Positions 15,911 to 24,893 are shown, counted from the stretch's first letter. The stretch is 41,373 nucleotides of DNA from Bacteroidales bacterium (GCA_017614795.1 JAGABD010000036.1:1-41373); one strand, 5' to 3'. The notes: generated by a model from the sequence alone, not told the origin. Translations and numbers: made by a program.

Positions 15911-17254
15911 TTAAATAATACCTTGTTCAAGCATGGCGTGTGCGACCTTCATGAAGCCGGCGATGTTGGCGCCCTTCACGTAGTCGACGCTGCCGTCGGG
16001 ACGGGTTCCGTATTTGACGCACTGCTCGTGGATGCTCTGCATGATGAAATGCAGTTTGTCGTCCACCTCCTGGGCGCTCCAGGAAATATGCGATGCGTTC
16101 TGGGTCATTTCGAGACCGCTGGTGGCGACGCCGCCCGCGTTCACGGCCTTGCCGGGGGCGAAGAGCACTCCGTTCGACTGGAAGAAGTGGATGGCGGCAG
16201 GCTGGCATCCCATATTGGACACCTCGCAGCAGCACCAGCATCCGTTGGCCTTGAGTTCCTTGGCGTCATCCTCGGAAAGTTCGTTCTGGAATGCGCATGG
16301 AAGTGCGATGTCGCAAGCCGCGCTCCAGGCCTTCTTGCCCGCAACGAACTTCGCGTTCTTCGGGAACTTCACTGCCATATCCTCGATCTTGTCGCGGTTG
16401 GAAGCGCGCATCACGAGCATATAGTCTATCATCTCGGGGGTGATGCCTTCGGGAATCTCGACCATTCCGTCGGGGCCCGAAAGGGCAATCACCTTGGCGC
16501 CGAGTTGGACGGCCTTCTTGCAGGCGCCCCAGGCCACGTTGCCGAAGCCGGAGATGGCGAGTTTCTTGTCCTTGATGTCCTTGCCGGCCTTGTGGAGAAG
16601 GTGCTGGGTGAAGTACAGCGCGCCGTAGCCGGTGGCTTCCGGACGCAGGATGCTTCCGCCCCAAGTCTGGCCCTTGCCGGTGAGAACGCCGGTGTTGTAT
16701 TCGCGGGCGAGCTTGCGGTACATTCCGTCGAGGTAGCCGATTTCACGGCCGCCCACTCCGACGTCTCCCGCAGGAACGTCCTGGTCGGGACCTATGCAAT
16801 TCCAGAGCTCGAGCATGAAGGCCTGGCAGAAACGCATGATCTCCGCATCGGACTTCCCTACCGGGTCGAAATCGCTTCCTCCCTTTGCTCCGCCCATAGG
16901 AAGGGTGGTGAGGGCATTCTTGAAAGTCTGCTCGAAACCGAGGAACTTGAGCATCGAAGGGGTGACCTTGCGATGGAAACGGAGGCCTCCCTTGTAAGGA
17001 CCGATGGCGCTGTTGAACTGCACCCTGTAGCCGAGGTTGGTGCGCACTTCGCCGCTGTCGTCCACCCAGGTTACCCTGAAGGTGAAGATGCGGTCGGGCT
17101 CGACCATGCGTTCGACTATTTTAGCCTTCTCGAATTCAGGATGCTCGTTGTACACATCCTCGATGCTTTCGAGAACTTCCTGCACTGCCTGCAGATACTC
17201 GCTTTCTCCCGGATATTTGGCCTGGAGATCCGCCATTATCTTAGTTACTTTCAT
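15911..17254 (-). CDS. gdhA: Glutamate dehydrogenase (hexameric type)
   Basis: Catalyses 2-oxoglutarate + NH4+ + NAD(P)H to glutamate, linking carbon to nitrogen metabolism. The 447-aa length is right for the hexameric bacterial enzyme. Visible are the substrate-binding region YKGGLRFH (88-94), the catalytic Lys124 in PMGGAKGGSDFDP, the PAGDVGVGGREIGYL loop (161-175) and the Rossmann motif ISGFGNVAWG. The cofactor preference (NADPH or NADH) cannot be read reliably. Encoded 14 nt after korB and 6 nt before the SLC13 gene, next to the enzyme pair that makes or uses 2-oxoglutarate. Confidence 0.96.
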   Translation of the reverse strand: MKVTKIMADLQAKYPGESEYLQAVQEVLESIEDVYNEHPEFEKAKIVERMVEPDRIFTFRVTWVDDSGEVRTNLGYRVQFNSAIGPYKGGLRFHRKVTPSMLKFLGFEQTFKNALTTLPMGGAKGGSDFDPVGKSDAEIMRFCQAFMLELWNCIGPDQDVPAGDVGVGGREIGYLDGMYRKLAREYNTGVLTGKGQTWGGSILRPEATGYGALYFTQHLLHKAGKDIKDKKLAISGFGNVAWGACKKAVQLGAKVIALSGPDGMVEIPEGITPEMIDYMLVMRASNRDKIEDMAVKFPKNAKFVAGKKAWSAACDIALPCAFQNELSEDDAKELKANGCWCCCEVSNMGCQPAAIHFFQSNGVLFAPGKAVNAGGVATSGLEMTQNASHISWSAQEVDDKLHFIMQSIHEQCVKYGTRPDGSVDYVKGANIAGFMKVAHAMLEQGII

Positions 17255-17268
17255 AGTGTTATGTGTGA

Positions 17269-18288
17269 TTATTCTACTTCCCAGGTGGATCCGCTGTGAA
17301 GCAGTTCGTCCACGCTGTGGATTTTTGATTTCTGCATTACTTCCTTCACCTGGTCGCGCACGCCGTCGTCATAAGTGATGTCGCGCACGTCTCGGATGAC
17401 TCCGAGCGCCACCGGGTAGTCGGGTCCCTTCATATCCGCGAGGGCCATATGGATGCCGATATTGTCGGTATGCGCATCGTGGACGAGGATGTCCTCTTCG
17501 GTGAATCCGCCTTCGCCGATATGGACGACGCGGATTTTCTTTCCGTCATAGATGAGTCCCTTGTCGCGGTTCTTGCCGAATATCATCCTTTCGCCCTGGC
17601 GGAGAATGATGGTATTGTCTTCCTTGAGGGCGGGGTCGGAGAGCTGCTTGTGAGCGCCGTCGTTGAAGATGACGCAGTTGGTGAGCATCTCCATGACCGA
17701 GCATCCGTCGTGAAGCGCGGCCGCGGTCATTATCTCCTCGTTGAGCTTGAGTTCGATGTCGAGGCTCCTCGCGAAGAAGGTTCCCTTGGCCCCGAGCACG
17801 AGGCTTCCGGGGTTGAAAGGATGCTCCACGGTGCCGTAGGGCGAGGTCTTCGTGATGGCTCCGAACTTCGAAGTCGGGGAATACTGCCCCTTGGTGAGGC
17901 CGTATATCTGATTGTTGAAGAGGATTATGTTGATGTCGATGTTGCGCCTGATGGCGTGGATGAAGTGGTTGCCTCCGATTGCGAGGGCGTCGCCGTCGCC
18001 GCAGGCCTGCCACACCGTCAGCCATGGATTCGCCACCTTGATGCCGGTGGAGATTGCAGTGGCGCGGCCGTGGATGCTGTGGAAACCGTAGGTGTCCATA
18101 TAATAAGGAAGGCGGGAGGAGCATCCGATGCCGGACACCACCACATAGCGCTCCTTCTCATAAGAGAGGGCCTGGCTCACCTTGGGGAGAGCCCTCTGCA
18201 AAGACGCCAGGACGGCGTGGTCCCCGCAACCGGGGCACCAGCGTACTTCCTGGTCCGACTTGAAATCCTTGAAAGAAAGTGTCGCCAT
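17269..18288 (-). CDS. korB: 2-oxoacid:ferredoxin oxidoreductase, beta subunit (probably 2-oxoglutarate)
   Basis: TPP-binding catalytic subunit. The 339-aa protein has VRWCPGCGDHAVL (15-27; Cys18 and Cys21 expected as iron-sulfur ligands), GIGCSSRLPYY (53-63) and the TPP/Mg motif GDGDALAIGGNHF (97-109) followed by NIILFNNQIYGLTKGQ. This pattern is that of the two-subunit Kor/Vor-type enzymes. They oxidatively decarboxylate 2-oxoacids to acyl-CoA with ferredoxin as acceptor, or run in reverse. It follows korA with a single base between stop and start. No separate ferredoxin-like delta subunit is encoded. 2-Oxoglutarate is favoured by the adjacent gdhA; branched-chain oxoacids or pyruvate are not excluded. 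Confidence 0.88.
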   Translation of the reverse strand: MATLSFKDFKSDQEVRWCPGCGDHAVLASLQRALPKVSQALSYEKERYVVVSGIGCSSRLPYYMDTYGFHSIHGRATAISTGIKVANPWLTVWQACGDGDALAIGGNHFIHAIRRNIDINIILFNNQIYGLTKGQYSPTSKFGAITKTSPYGTVEHPFNPGSLVLGAKGTFFARSLDIELKLNEEIMTAAALHDGCSVMEMLTNCVIFNDGAHKQLSDPALKEDNTIILRQGERMIFGKNRDKGLIYDGKKIRVVHIGEGGFTEEDILVHDAHTDNIGIHMALADMKGPDYPVALGVIRDVRDITYDDGVRDQVKEVMQKSKIHSVDELLHSGSTWEVE

Positions 18289-18289
18289 A

Positions 18290-20128
18290 CTATGCCTCCT
18301 TCTTTATTGCGTCCATAAGCTCGGAAACGAGGAAGGGCTGGCCCTGAACCTTGCCGAACTTGAGTATATTGGCCTTCGGGAAGAGTCCGCGCAGATAATT
18401 GGCGAACTGTCCCGAGTTGAGCTCGCACACCAGCACCTTTTCGAAGCCCATCAGGACATCTTCGGTGTTGCGGGGTACGGGATAGATGTAATCGAAATGC
18501 GTCCGGGAAACCTCGACGCCTTCGGCGCGAAGTCCCTCCACCGCGGAGAAGATGTGTCCGAAAGTGCCGCCCCAGCCAACTACCAGAAGCTTGCCCTTCG
18601 AGGGGCCGTCGACTGCGAGTTCGGGGATGAAGTCGGCCACCTTCTGCACCTTAGCCTCGCGCTCGTCCACCATCAGCTGATGGTTGGCCGGGTCGGAGGA
18701 AAGCACTCCCTTGTGGTTCTTCTCGAGACCGCCGACGCGGTGCTCGAAGCCTTTCTGCCCGGGAAGCGCCCATTCGGGGACGAAGTTCTCGTCGCGGTCG
18801 AAGGGGTGGAACTTGCCGTCTGCGGGAAGGCTCTTGGCGAACGGGGGCTTGATGACAGGATAATCCTTCATCGAAGGGATGAGCCAGGGTTCGCTGCCGT
18901 TGCCGAGGAAACCCTCGCTGAGCAGCAGTACCGGAGTCATGTGCTCCAGAGCAATCTTGGCCGCGTTGAATGCGGCGTCGAAGCAGTGCGCCGGAGAATG
19001 CGCCGCGATTACGGGAATCGGGCATTCGCCGTTGCGTCCGTACAGGGCCTGATTCAGGTCGGTCTGCTCGGTCTTTGTCGGAATGCCGGTGGAAGGGCCT
19101 GCGCGCTGCACGTCAACTACCACAAGCGGCAGCTCCGCCATCACAGCGAGGCCGAGGGCTTCGGTCTTGAGCGAGAGGCCCGGGCCGGAAGTCGTGGTAA
19201 CCGCAAGGTTGCCGGCGTAGGATGCGCCGATGGCGGTGCAGATGCCCGCGATTTCGTCCTCCGCCTGAAGCGTCTTGGCGCCGAGACTCTTGTGGATGGC
19301 GAGTTCCTCCAGTATCTGGGTTGCCGGCGTGATGGGATAGGAGCCGCAGAACAGCGGGAGTCCGCTCTTCTCGGATGCGGCCAGAAGTCCCCACGCGGTC
19401 GCCTGGTTGCCGGTGATGTTGCGGTATGTGCCTTTCTTCGGATGTGCCGGAGCCACGTGATAGGTGTCCGGAATCATCTGCAGGTTGGCCGCGTAGTTGA
19501 AGCCGTCGTTCAGCACCTTCCTGTTGGGCGCTATGGCTTCGGGATGCTTCTTCGCGAACTTGCGTTCGAGATAGTCGAAGATATAGTCCAGGGGCCTGTC
19601 ATAAATGAAACAGGCCATTCCCAGCGTGAACATGTTCTTGCACTTGAGAATGGCTTTTCTGTCGAGGCCGGAATCCTTGAGGCTTTCTTCGGTCAGGGTG
19701 GTGATGGGCGCGACTATGAGGTTGCGGTCCTGCACCTTGAGTTCGGCGAACGGATCGTCCGTAGTGAAGCCCGCCTTGCGCAGGCCCGCCTCGTCGAAGG
19801 CGTCCGCGTCCACGAGTATCATCGCATTGCGCTTGCACCATTTGGCATTGGCCATCAGGGCCGCGGGATTCATCGCGACCAGCAGGTCGCAGAAATCGCC
19901 CGGAGTGGAAACGCTGTCGCCGCCGATGTGCACCTGAAAACCGGAAACGCCGGATACGGTGCCGTGGGGCGCGCGTATCTCGGCGGGATAGTCCGGGAAG
20001 GTGGACAGGCCGTTGCCGTAGATGGCCGACATATCCGCGAACAGCGACCCGGCGAGCTGCATTCCGTCGCCCGAGTCGCCTGCGAACCGAATTACGACGT
20101 CGGGGACGTCGATTATCCTATGGTCCAT
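18290..20128 (-). CDS. korA: 2-oxoacid:ferredoxin oxidoreductase, alpha subunit (gamma-alpha fusion)
   Basis: A 612-aa partner of KorB. The N-terminal third is the gamma domain (about 10-190: RFAGDSGDGMQLAGSLFADM and FPDYPAEIRAP). The remainder is the alpha domain (about 200-600) with the GSYPITPAT motif (about 261-269), QAEDEIAGICTAIGASYAG and the TTTSGPGLSLKTEALG loop. The gamma-alpha fusion is normal for two-subunit oxoacid:acceptor oxidoreductases. The gene begins 1 nt after the stop of ompH and ends 1 nt before korB, so central metabolism genes are read on the same message as envelope genes. Confidence 0.9.
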   Translation of the reverse strand: MDHRIIDVPDVVIRFAGDSGDGMQLAGSLFADMSAIYGNGLSTFPDYPAEIRAPHGTVSGVSGFQVHIGGDSVSTPGDFCDLLVAMNPAALMANAKWCKRNAMILVDADAFDEAGLRKAGFTTDDPFAELKVQDRNLIVAPITTLTEESLKDSGLDRKAILKCKNMFTLGMACFIYDRPLDYIFDYLERKFAKKHPEAIAPNRKVLNDGFNYAANLQMIPDTYHVAPAHPKKGTYRNITGNQATAWGLLAASEKSGLPLFCGSYPITPATQILEELAIHKSLGAKTLQAEDEIAGICTAIGASYAGNLAVTTTSGPGLSLKTEALGLAVMAELPLVVVDVQRAGPSTGIPTKTEQTDLNQALYGRNGECPIPVIAAHSPAHCFDAAFNAAKIALEHMTPVLLLSEGFLGNGSEPWLIPSMKDYPVIKPPFAKSLPADGKFHPFDRDENFVPEWALPGQKGFEHRVGGLEKNHKGVLSSDPANHQLMVDEREAKVQKVADFIPELAVDGPSKGKLLVVGWGGTFGHIFSAVEGLRAEGVEVSRTHFDYIYPVPRNTEDVLMGFEKVLVCELNSGQFANYLRGLFPKANILKFGKVQGQPFLVSELMDAIKKEA

Positions 20129-20129
20129 A

Positions 20130-20702
20130 TTACTGTGCCTGCTGCTGTTGTGCCTGTGCCTGAAGCTCTGCCTGGAGAGATTCGAGAGTGCGGTCGTCGG
20201 CTATGCCGAGGAGCTTGCGCGCTTCGGGAGTGAGGTCCTTGCACTGCGCCTCGTCGAGATAGAGAACCGAAGTCTTGTCGAAGACGAACACGAAGCCGCC
20301 TTCCTTGGCGAGCTTCTCGACGGTCTCCCTTGCCTTGGTGTAGAGCGGGGCCATCAGCTTCTCCTGCTGCTCCTGGAGTTCCTGTTGTACATTCTGCTGG
20401 AATTCCTGGATGCGCTGCTGGATCTCGGTGAGCTCGCGTTCCTTGCTTTCCTTGATGGCGCCGGTCCAGGTCGAAGCCTTCTGCTGATACTGGCTGTACT
20501 TGTTCTGGAACTCTTCCACCATGCTCTGGTAGGTGTCCTGGGCTTCTTTGCTGGAAGCGGCCATGGTAGCACGTGCCTGGTCGGCCTCGGGCATCAGCTG
20601 CACGAGTTCGGTGAAATTCACGTGCGCGAATTTGGGCTGTGCGAAAGCAGCCGCTCCGAAGAGCGCGACCACCGCGAATGTGAGAATCTTTTTCATATTC
20701 AT
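20130..20702 (-). CDS. OmpH/Skp-family periplasmic chaperone
   Basis: A 190-aa periplasmic chaperone that holds unfolded outer-membrane proteins on the way to BAM. It has a signal peptide (MNMKKILTFAVVALFGAAAFAQ), then KFAHVNFTELVQLMPE, the family's typical start ("F-x-x-VN/VD"). Long Gln/Glu/Lys-rich helices (about 45-135) would form the Skp tentacles. The tail is a Gln/Ala run (QAELQAQAQQQQAQ). The start may be at 20702 or two codons later (20696). It lies 17 nt after bamA, the standard bamA-skp arrangement. Confidence 0.9.
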   Translation of the reverse strand: MNMKKILTFAVVALFGAAAFAQPKFAHVNFTELVQLMPEADQARATMAASSKEAQDTYQSMVEEFQNKYSQYQQKASTWTGAIKESKERELTEIQQRIQEFQQNVQQELQEQQEKLMAPLYTKARETVEKLAKEGGFVFVFDKTSVLYLDEAQCKDLTPEARKLLGIADDRTLESLQAELQAQAQQQQAQ

Positions 20703-20719
20703 ACTGTTTTGATTTGTTT

Positions 20720-23320
20720 CTAGAATTGCTGTCCTATGATGAAATGGAACTGGCTCTTGCCGTAAGTTGCGTCGTCGAAACCGTAGCCCCAGTCGATGCC
20801 GAGCAGACCGATCATCGGGAGGAACACCCTCACGCCGACACCGGCGCTGCGCTTGATCTGGAAGGGGTTGAACTCCTTGAGGCCCGACCAGCAGTTTCCT
20901 CCTTCGGCGAAGAGGAGGCCGAAGATCGTGGAGGACGGCTGGAGTATGAGAGGATAGCGGAGTTCCACGGTGAACTTGTCGAAGACGTTGCCCGCGTAAG
21001 CGTAGCCGTTATAGTTGTAGCTCGTCTGCACGTAAGGAGTGAGCGAGTAGTTCTCGTAGCCTCGCAGAGGGATGATGTCGGAACCGTAGCGGGTGTAGCC
21101 GGACATTCCGTCGCCGCCGACGAGGAAGTTCTCGAACGGGGAATAGCCCCAGTTCTTGTTGTAGTAGCCGAGATAGCCGAACTGGAACTTGGTCATAAGG
21201 ACGAGGTCCCCGATGAGCTTGGTGTAGTTCGCAGCCGTGAACTTCAGCTTGTAGTATTCGATCCACTTGTAACGGTCGGCCGAACTCCATTCGTTCTTGA
21301 TGCTTCCGTTGCCGTCGGTATAGGTCGCGTTGTAGTCGATGTCCCTCCAGCTGCCCACGGGCACCCTCTTTCCGTTCCTGAACGTATGTGTGCGAAGTAT
21401 GGAATAAGGAGGCGTGAACTGCAGCGAAGTGGTGAACTCCGAGCCCTGGCGGGGATATATCTGCTGGTCCGTGGAATTGCGGCTCAGCGTTATGGACGCG
21501 CTCAGGTTGTGGCTCTTGCCGTCGTCGAAGAGGAAGTATCCGGAGTACCAGTTGGTGAGCTTGTAAGTCTGCCAGCTGAGGCCGTAGTACAGGACGTGGT
21601 AGTTGTCGGGCCATTTCAGACGGTGGCCCAGCGATGCCGACACGCCGTACACCTCCATCATCCTGTCGTGGCTGAATATGTACAGATAGGTGTTGGAGTT
21701 CGTCTGCCTGGTGTAGTATGCCGAAAGGCTGAGGGACGTGGGCTTCTTGCCGGTCAGCCAGGGCTCCATGAAGTTGGCGGACACGGCGGTGTAGTAGGTT
21801 CCGTTAGTCTGGAAGCGGAACGAAAGGTTCTGCGCGTCTCCAAGAGGCACGGGCCTCCAGGCGCCCTTTTCGAAGAAGCGGTGGGTGCTGAAGTTGTTGA
21901 AGCTCACGCCGGCGGTGGCGACGAAGGTACGTCCGCCCCATCCTCCGGAGAGTTCCAACTGGCTCGAAGGCTTCTCGGTGACGTTGTAGACGATGTCCAC
22001 CGTATTGTTTATCTGGTTCGGCACTATCGAATAGCCGCCCTGCTGGGTGATGGATTCCGCGTCGAACTGCCCGAGCGATGCGATTTCACGTATGGAACGC
22101 TCAAAGTCGCTCTGGCTGAAGAGATAGCCCGGCCTGGTGAAGAGCTGGCGACGCACGACCTTCTCGTTCGTAAGGTCGTTGCCGTTTATTATGATGTTGT
22201 TCAGCGTCGCCTGCTTTCCTTCGGAAATGCGCATCTCCACGTCCACCGAGTCGTTCTGGATATTGGTCTCGACCGGAGTGACGTTGAAGAAGAGATATCC
22301 GTTGTCGCGGTAGAGCTTGGAGATGTCGTAGTCGCTCTGCTTGCCGCCGCCGTAGAGGCGCTTCTCCATCGACACCACGTCGTAGACGTCACCCTTCGAT
22401 ATGGAGAGGATGCCGTTCAGCGCGTCGGTCGAATACACCGAGTTGCCCGTCCAGGAGATGTCGCGGAAGTAGTATTTGTCGCCCTGGTCGATCACCAGGT
22501 CTATGGCGAGGCGTCCCGGCTTGATGTAGTAGATGCTGTCGCGCACCAGCCTGGCATCGCGGTAGCCGGCCTCGTTGAAGGCGCTGATGAGCGTTTTCTT
22601 GTCGTTGGGATATTCCTTCTCGTTGAACTTCTTGGTATGGAAGAAGTTGTAGAATTTCTTGGACTTGGTCTTCTTCATGCTGCGGGCGAGCTTGTAGTCC
22701 TTGAGGGACTTCTCGCCGATGAAGTTGATCTGCTGCACCTTGACCTTCTCGCCCCGCTCCACCGCGAAAGTGACGCGCACCGCGGAACGGATGACGGAGT
22801 CGGCCTTCACCTCGGGAGTCACCTTGCACTCCAGGAAGCCCTTCTCCGCGAAGTAGCGCTTGATGATGTCGGAAGAAGTCTTGGCCACATAGTCGGAGTA
22901 CTCTCCTCCCCTGCGCAGCTTCAGGCGTTCCTGCAGGTCCTTGCGTTCGCCGGAGCGCACGCCGCTGAAATCCCAGCGCGACACGCGGGGCCTCTCCACG
23001 ACCTTCACCACGAACCACACCTTGTCGCCTTCGACCTTGTCTATGTTCATCGAAACGTCTTCGAAGTAGCGCTGCAGCCAAAGCCTGCGCACGACCGCGT
23101 TCACTTCTTCACTGGGGACGGTGATGTCCATCCCTTCACGAAGGCCGGTTATCTGGATTATCTGCTGGGCGCTGAAATAGTTGTTGCCGTCGACGCGGAT
23201 GCCGCCGAGGACATATTTCCTGGGCCTGTTGTAATCCACCTCCACGCCGGACTCCTGAGCGAACAGGGGGCCCGCAAACAAGATGGCGGTTATAACTATT
23301 GCCAGCCTTCTAAATAACAT
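20720..23320 (-). CDS. bamA: Outer-membrane protein assembly factor BamA
   Basis: Central component of the BAM complex, folding beta-barrel proteins into the outer membrane. The 866-aa protein has a signal peptide (MLFRRLAIVITAILFAGPLFAQ), about five POTRA domains in the first half (starting near RVDGNNYFSAQQIIQITGLREGM) and a C-terminal 16-strand barrel. The final residues FHFIIGQQF form a proper beta-signal ending in Phe. The start overlaps the end of uppS by 11 nt. Neighbours uppS upstream and ompH/skp downstream match the usual Bacteroidales cluster. bamD lies about 11 kb away in another operon. Confidence 0.96.
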   Translation of the reverse strand: MLFRRLAIVITAILFAGPLFAQESGVEVDYNRPRKYVLGGIRVDGNNYFSAQQIIQITGLREGMDITVPSEEVNAVVRRLWLQRYFEDVSMNIDKVEGDKVWFVVKVVERPRVSRWDFSGVRSGERKDLQERLKLRRGGEYSDYVAKTSSDIIKRYFAEKGFLECKVTPEVKADSVIRSAVRVTFAVERGEKVKVQQINFIGEKSLKDYKLARSMKKTKSKKFYNFFHTKKFNEKEYPNDKKTLISAFNEAGYRDARLVRDSIYYIKPGRLAIDLVIDQGDKYYFRDISWTGNSVYSTDALNGILSISKGDVYDVVSMEKRLYGGGKQSDYDISKLYRDNGYLFFNVTPVETNIQNDSVDVEMRISEGKQATLNNIIINGNDLTNEKVVRRQLFTRPGYLFSQSDFERSIREIASLGQFDAESITQQGGYSIVPNQINNTVDIVYNVTEKPSSQLELSGGWGGRTFVATAGVSFNNFSTHRFFEKGAWRPVPLGDAQNLSFRFQTNGTYYTAVSANFMEPWLTGKKPTSLSLSAYYTRQTNSNTYLYIFSHDRMMEVYGVSASLGHRLKWPDNYHVLYYGLSWQTYKLTNWYSGYFLFDDGKSHNLSASITLSRNSTDQQIYPRQGSEFTTSLQFTPPYSILRTHTFRNGKRVPVGSWRDIDYNATYTDGNGSIKNEWSSADRYKWIEYYKLKFTAANYTKLIGDLVLMTKFQFGYLGYYNKNWGYSPFENFLVGGDGMSGYTRYGSDIIPLRGYENYSLTPYVQTSYNYNGYAYAGNVFDKFTVELRYPLILQPSSTIFGLLFAEGGNCWSGLKEFNPFQIKRSAGVGVRVFLPMIGLLGIDWGYGFDDATYGKSQFHFIIGQQF

Positions 23321-24011
23321 TCTGTTTCTCTTCTACTTTGCCGAAGCGCCTGTCCCGCGAAGCGTACTCTTCGAGGGCGGCGCAAAGGCTTTCCTTTCTA
23401 AAATCAGGCCAAAGCGTATCGGTGAACACAAATTCCGAATAAGCCGCCTGCCACAAAAAATAATTGCTGATGCGTTTTTCGCCCGAAGTGCGGATGATTA
23501 CGTCCGGATCGGGGATGCCCGCGGTCACGAGGAAGGGCTCCAGATCGTCCGCCCCGGCCTCGGCCATACGCTTCGCCGCCTGGAGGATGTCCCACTTGCC
23601 GCTGTAGCTGAGCATCACTATCATAGTGAGCCCCTTGTTGCCGGCTGTGGCCTTCTCCAGTTCCGAGATGCCCTTGTCCAGCGCGGGGTCGAGCCTTGCC
23701 CTGTTGCCGAGCACCATAAAGCGCACGTCGTTGCGCATCAGGGTGTCGTACTCGTTCTGCATCGACTTGGCCATCAGCTTCATCAGCGTGGAGACCTCGT
23801 CTTCGGGCCTGCCCCAGTTCTCTTCCGAAAAAGCGAAGAGGGAAAGGTACTTCACCCCGAGTTCGGCGCAGGCCTCCGTGACGGCGCGGACGCTCTCCAC
23901 ACCTTCGGCGTGGCCGAACACCCTCGGTTTGCCCCTCTCGGCGGCCCAGCGGCCGTTGCCGTCCATTATGATGGACACGTGTACGGGTATCTTGGACGGT
24001 TTGTTCATCAT
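23310..24011 (-). CDS. uppS: Isoprenyl transferase (undecaprenyl diphosphate synthase)
   Basis: Cis-prenyltransferase that makes undecaprenyl diphosphate, the lipid carrier for peptidoglycan and surface polysaccharides. The 233-aa protein has the catalytic Asp17 in IIMDGNGRWA, the loop KYLSLFAFSEENW and the C-terminal DPDVIIRTSGEKRISNYFLW region with Arg residues that bind the allylic diphosphate. I chose the ATG at 24009-24011 (MMNKPSKIP), which overlaps the nadK stop (ATGA); the second Met at 24008 is equally possible. The longer open frame to 24188 overlaps nadK and is rejected. Confidence 0.95.
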   Translation of the reverse strand: MMNKPSKIPVHVSIIMDGNGRWAAERGKPRVFGHAEGVESVRAVTEACAELGVKYLSLFAFSEENWGRPEDEVSTLMKLMAKSMQNEYDTLMRNDVRFMVLGNRARLDPALDKGISELEKATAGNKGLTMIVMLSYSGKWDILQAAKRMAEAGADDLEPFLVTAGIPDPDVIIRTSGEKRISNYFLWQAAYSEFVFTDTLWPDFRKESLCAALEEYASRDRRFGKVEEKQNVI

Positions 24012-24826
24012 TCGACTGTATTTCTTACATCCTGGCCCCAGAACAGACGGTCCTTGAGGGCTTCGATGAAATTGTCGTCTTCCAGGTACACCTTCTTCAG
24101 CTTGAAGGGCGCCCTGCGGATCTCCACCTCCACTCCGGCGGGGATGGCGTAGTTGCGGTTGTCCACCGAAAGCACAGCCTTTCCGCAACGGGAACGGGCC
24201 TTGAGCCTTATCACGGAGTCGGAAGGCGCCACCACGGGGCGGAGATTGAGGTTGTGCGGCGCGACCGGGGTCAGAAGGAGCACGCTCGCGGCGGGAAGGC
24301 AGATGGGACCGCCCGCGCTGAGGCTGTAGGCCGTGCTGCCGACGCTGGTGGAAACCAGAAGGCCGTCGGCCCAGTAGACCGGCAGCTCAGTTCCGTCGAT
24401 GGATACTTCTATTCCGAGGGTTTCGGCGTCGCTGCGGAACAGGCTGGCCTCGTTCACCGCGTAGGGCCAGAAATCCTTTATCGCGTCGCCCTGCACCTTG
24501 ACTTCCAGCATGGTGCGTTCCTTTATCCTGTAGTCGCCGGCTATGATATGGTCCGCGACTTCTTCGATGCGGAGGGAAGAAAGGAAGCCGAGGCGCCCGA
24601 GGTTCACCCCGAGAATTGGGATGCCCGCGTCGGCCACCCTGTGGGCCGCGCTCAGGAAGGTTCCGTCGCCGCCGAAGCTCAAAAGCAAGTCGGTCCCGGG
24701 CCGGATGTCTTCGCGGAGGCGGAGTTCATAGATTTCGACTCCCGCGCCGCGCAGAGTCCCGAGCAGGGATTCCACCCTTTCGTCGCCCTTAAGCGCTTCT
24801 TTCTTTATGTAATATGCCGCTTTCAT
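24008..24826 (-). CDS. nadK: NAD kinase
   Basis: Phosphorylates NAD to NADP in the cytoplasm. The 272-aa protein has GGDGT at 52-56 in LLLSFGGDGTFLSAAHR, GVNLGRLGFLSS, the NEASLFR motif and TAYSLSAGGPI, all conserved in the PpnK/NadK family. It heads the long minus-strand run. A TATATTTG -7 element lies 12 nt upstream, predicting a leader of about 8 nt. NADP supply may be matched to the gdhA-containing run downstream, but this is speculative. Confidence 0.96.
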   Translation of the reverse strand: MKAAYYIKKEALKGDERVESLLGTLRGAGVEIYELRLREDIRPGTDLLLSFGGDGTFLSAAHRVADAGIPILGVNLGRLGFLSSLRIEEVADHIIAGDYRIKERTMLEVKVQGDAIKDFWPYAVNEASLFRSDAETLGIEVSIDGTELPVYWADGLLVSTSVGSTAYSLSAGGPICLPAASVLLLTPVAPHNLNLRPVVAPSDSVIRLKARSRCGKAVLSVDNRNYAIPAGVEVEIRRAPFKLKKVYLEDDNFIEALKDRLFWGQDVRNTVE

Positions 24827-24838
24827 TATTATAGCCTA

Positions 24839-24846
24839 CAAATATA
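24839..24846 (-). promoter_or_regulatory. nadK promoter, -7 element TATATTTG
   Basis: Minus-strand exact match to TAnnTTTG, 12 nt before the nadK start codon. It is probably the main promoter for the nine-gene nadK-to-porin run, as no later gap in that run is large enough to hold a clear promoter. Confidence 0.65.
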
Positions 24847-24873
24847 GCACTTTATTCCGAATAATCTCAACTC

Positions 24874-24893
24874 CTACTTTCTTAAAAAAGTAG
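24874..24893. promoter_or_regulatory. 20-bp near-perfect palindrome, operator candidate
   Basis: CTACTTTCTTAAAAAAGTAG is a two-fold symmetric sequence with 9 of 10 base pairs matching between half-sites. It abuts the -7 element of the GH31 gene (24894-24901) and covers the region where RNA polymerase contacts the upstream promoter. This position is typical of a repressor operator. No regulator gene lies nearby. Confidence 0.4.

Noticed and set aside
14333..17299. A 988-codon open frame on the plus strand
   Set aside because: Antisense to the porin signal region, the SLC13 gene and gdhA; composition is low-complexity His/Asp/Glu and no domain is seen.
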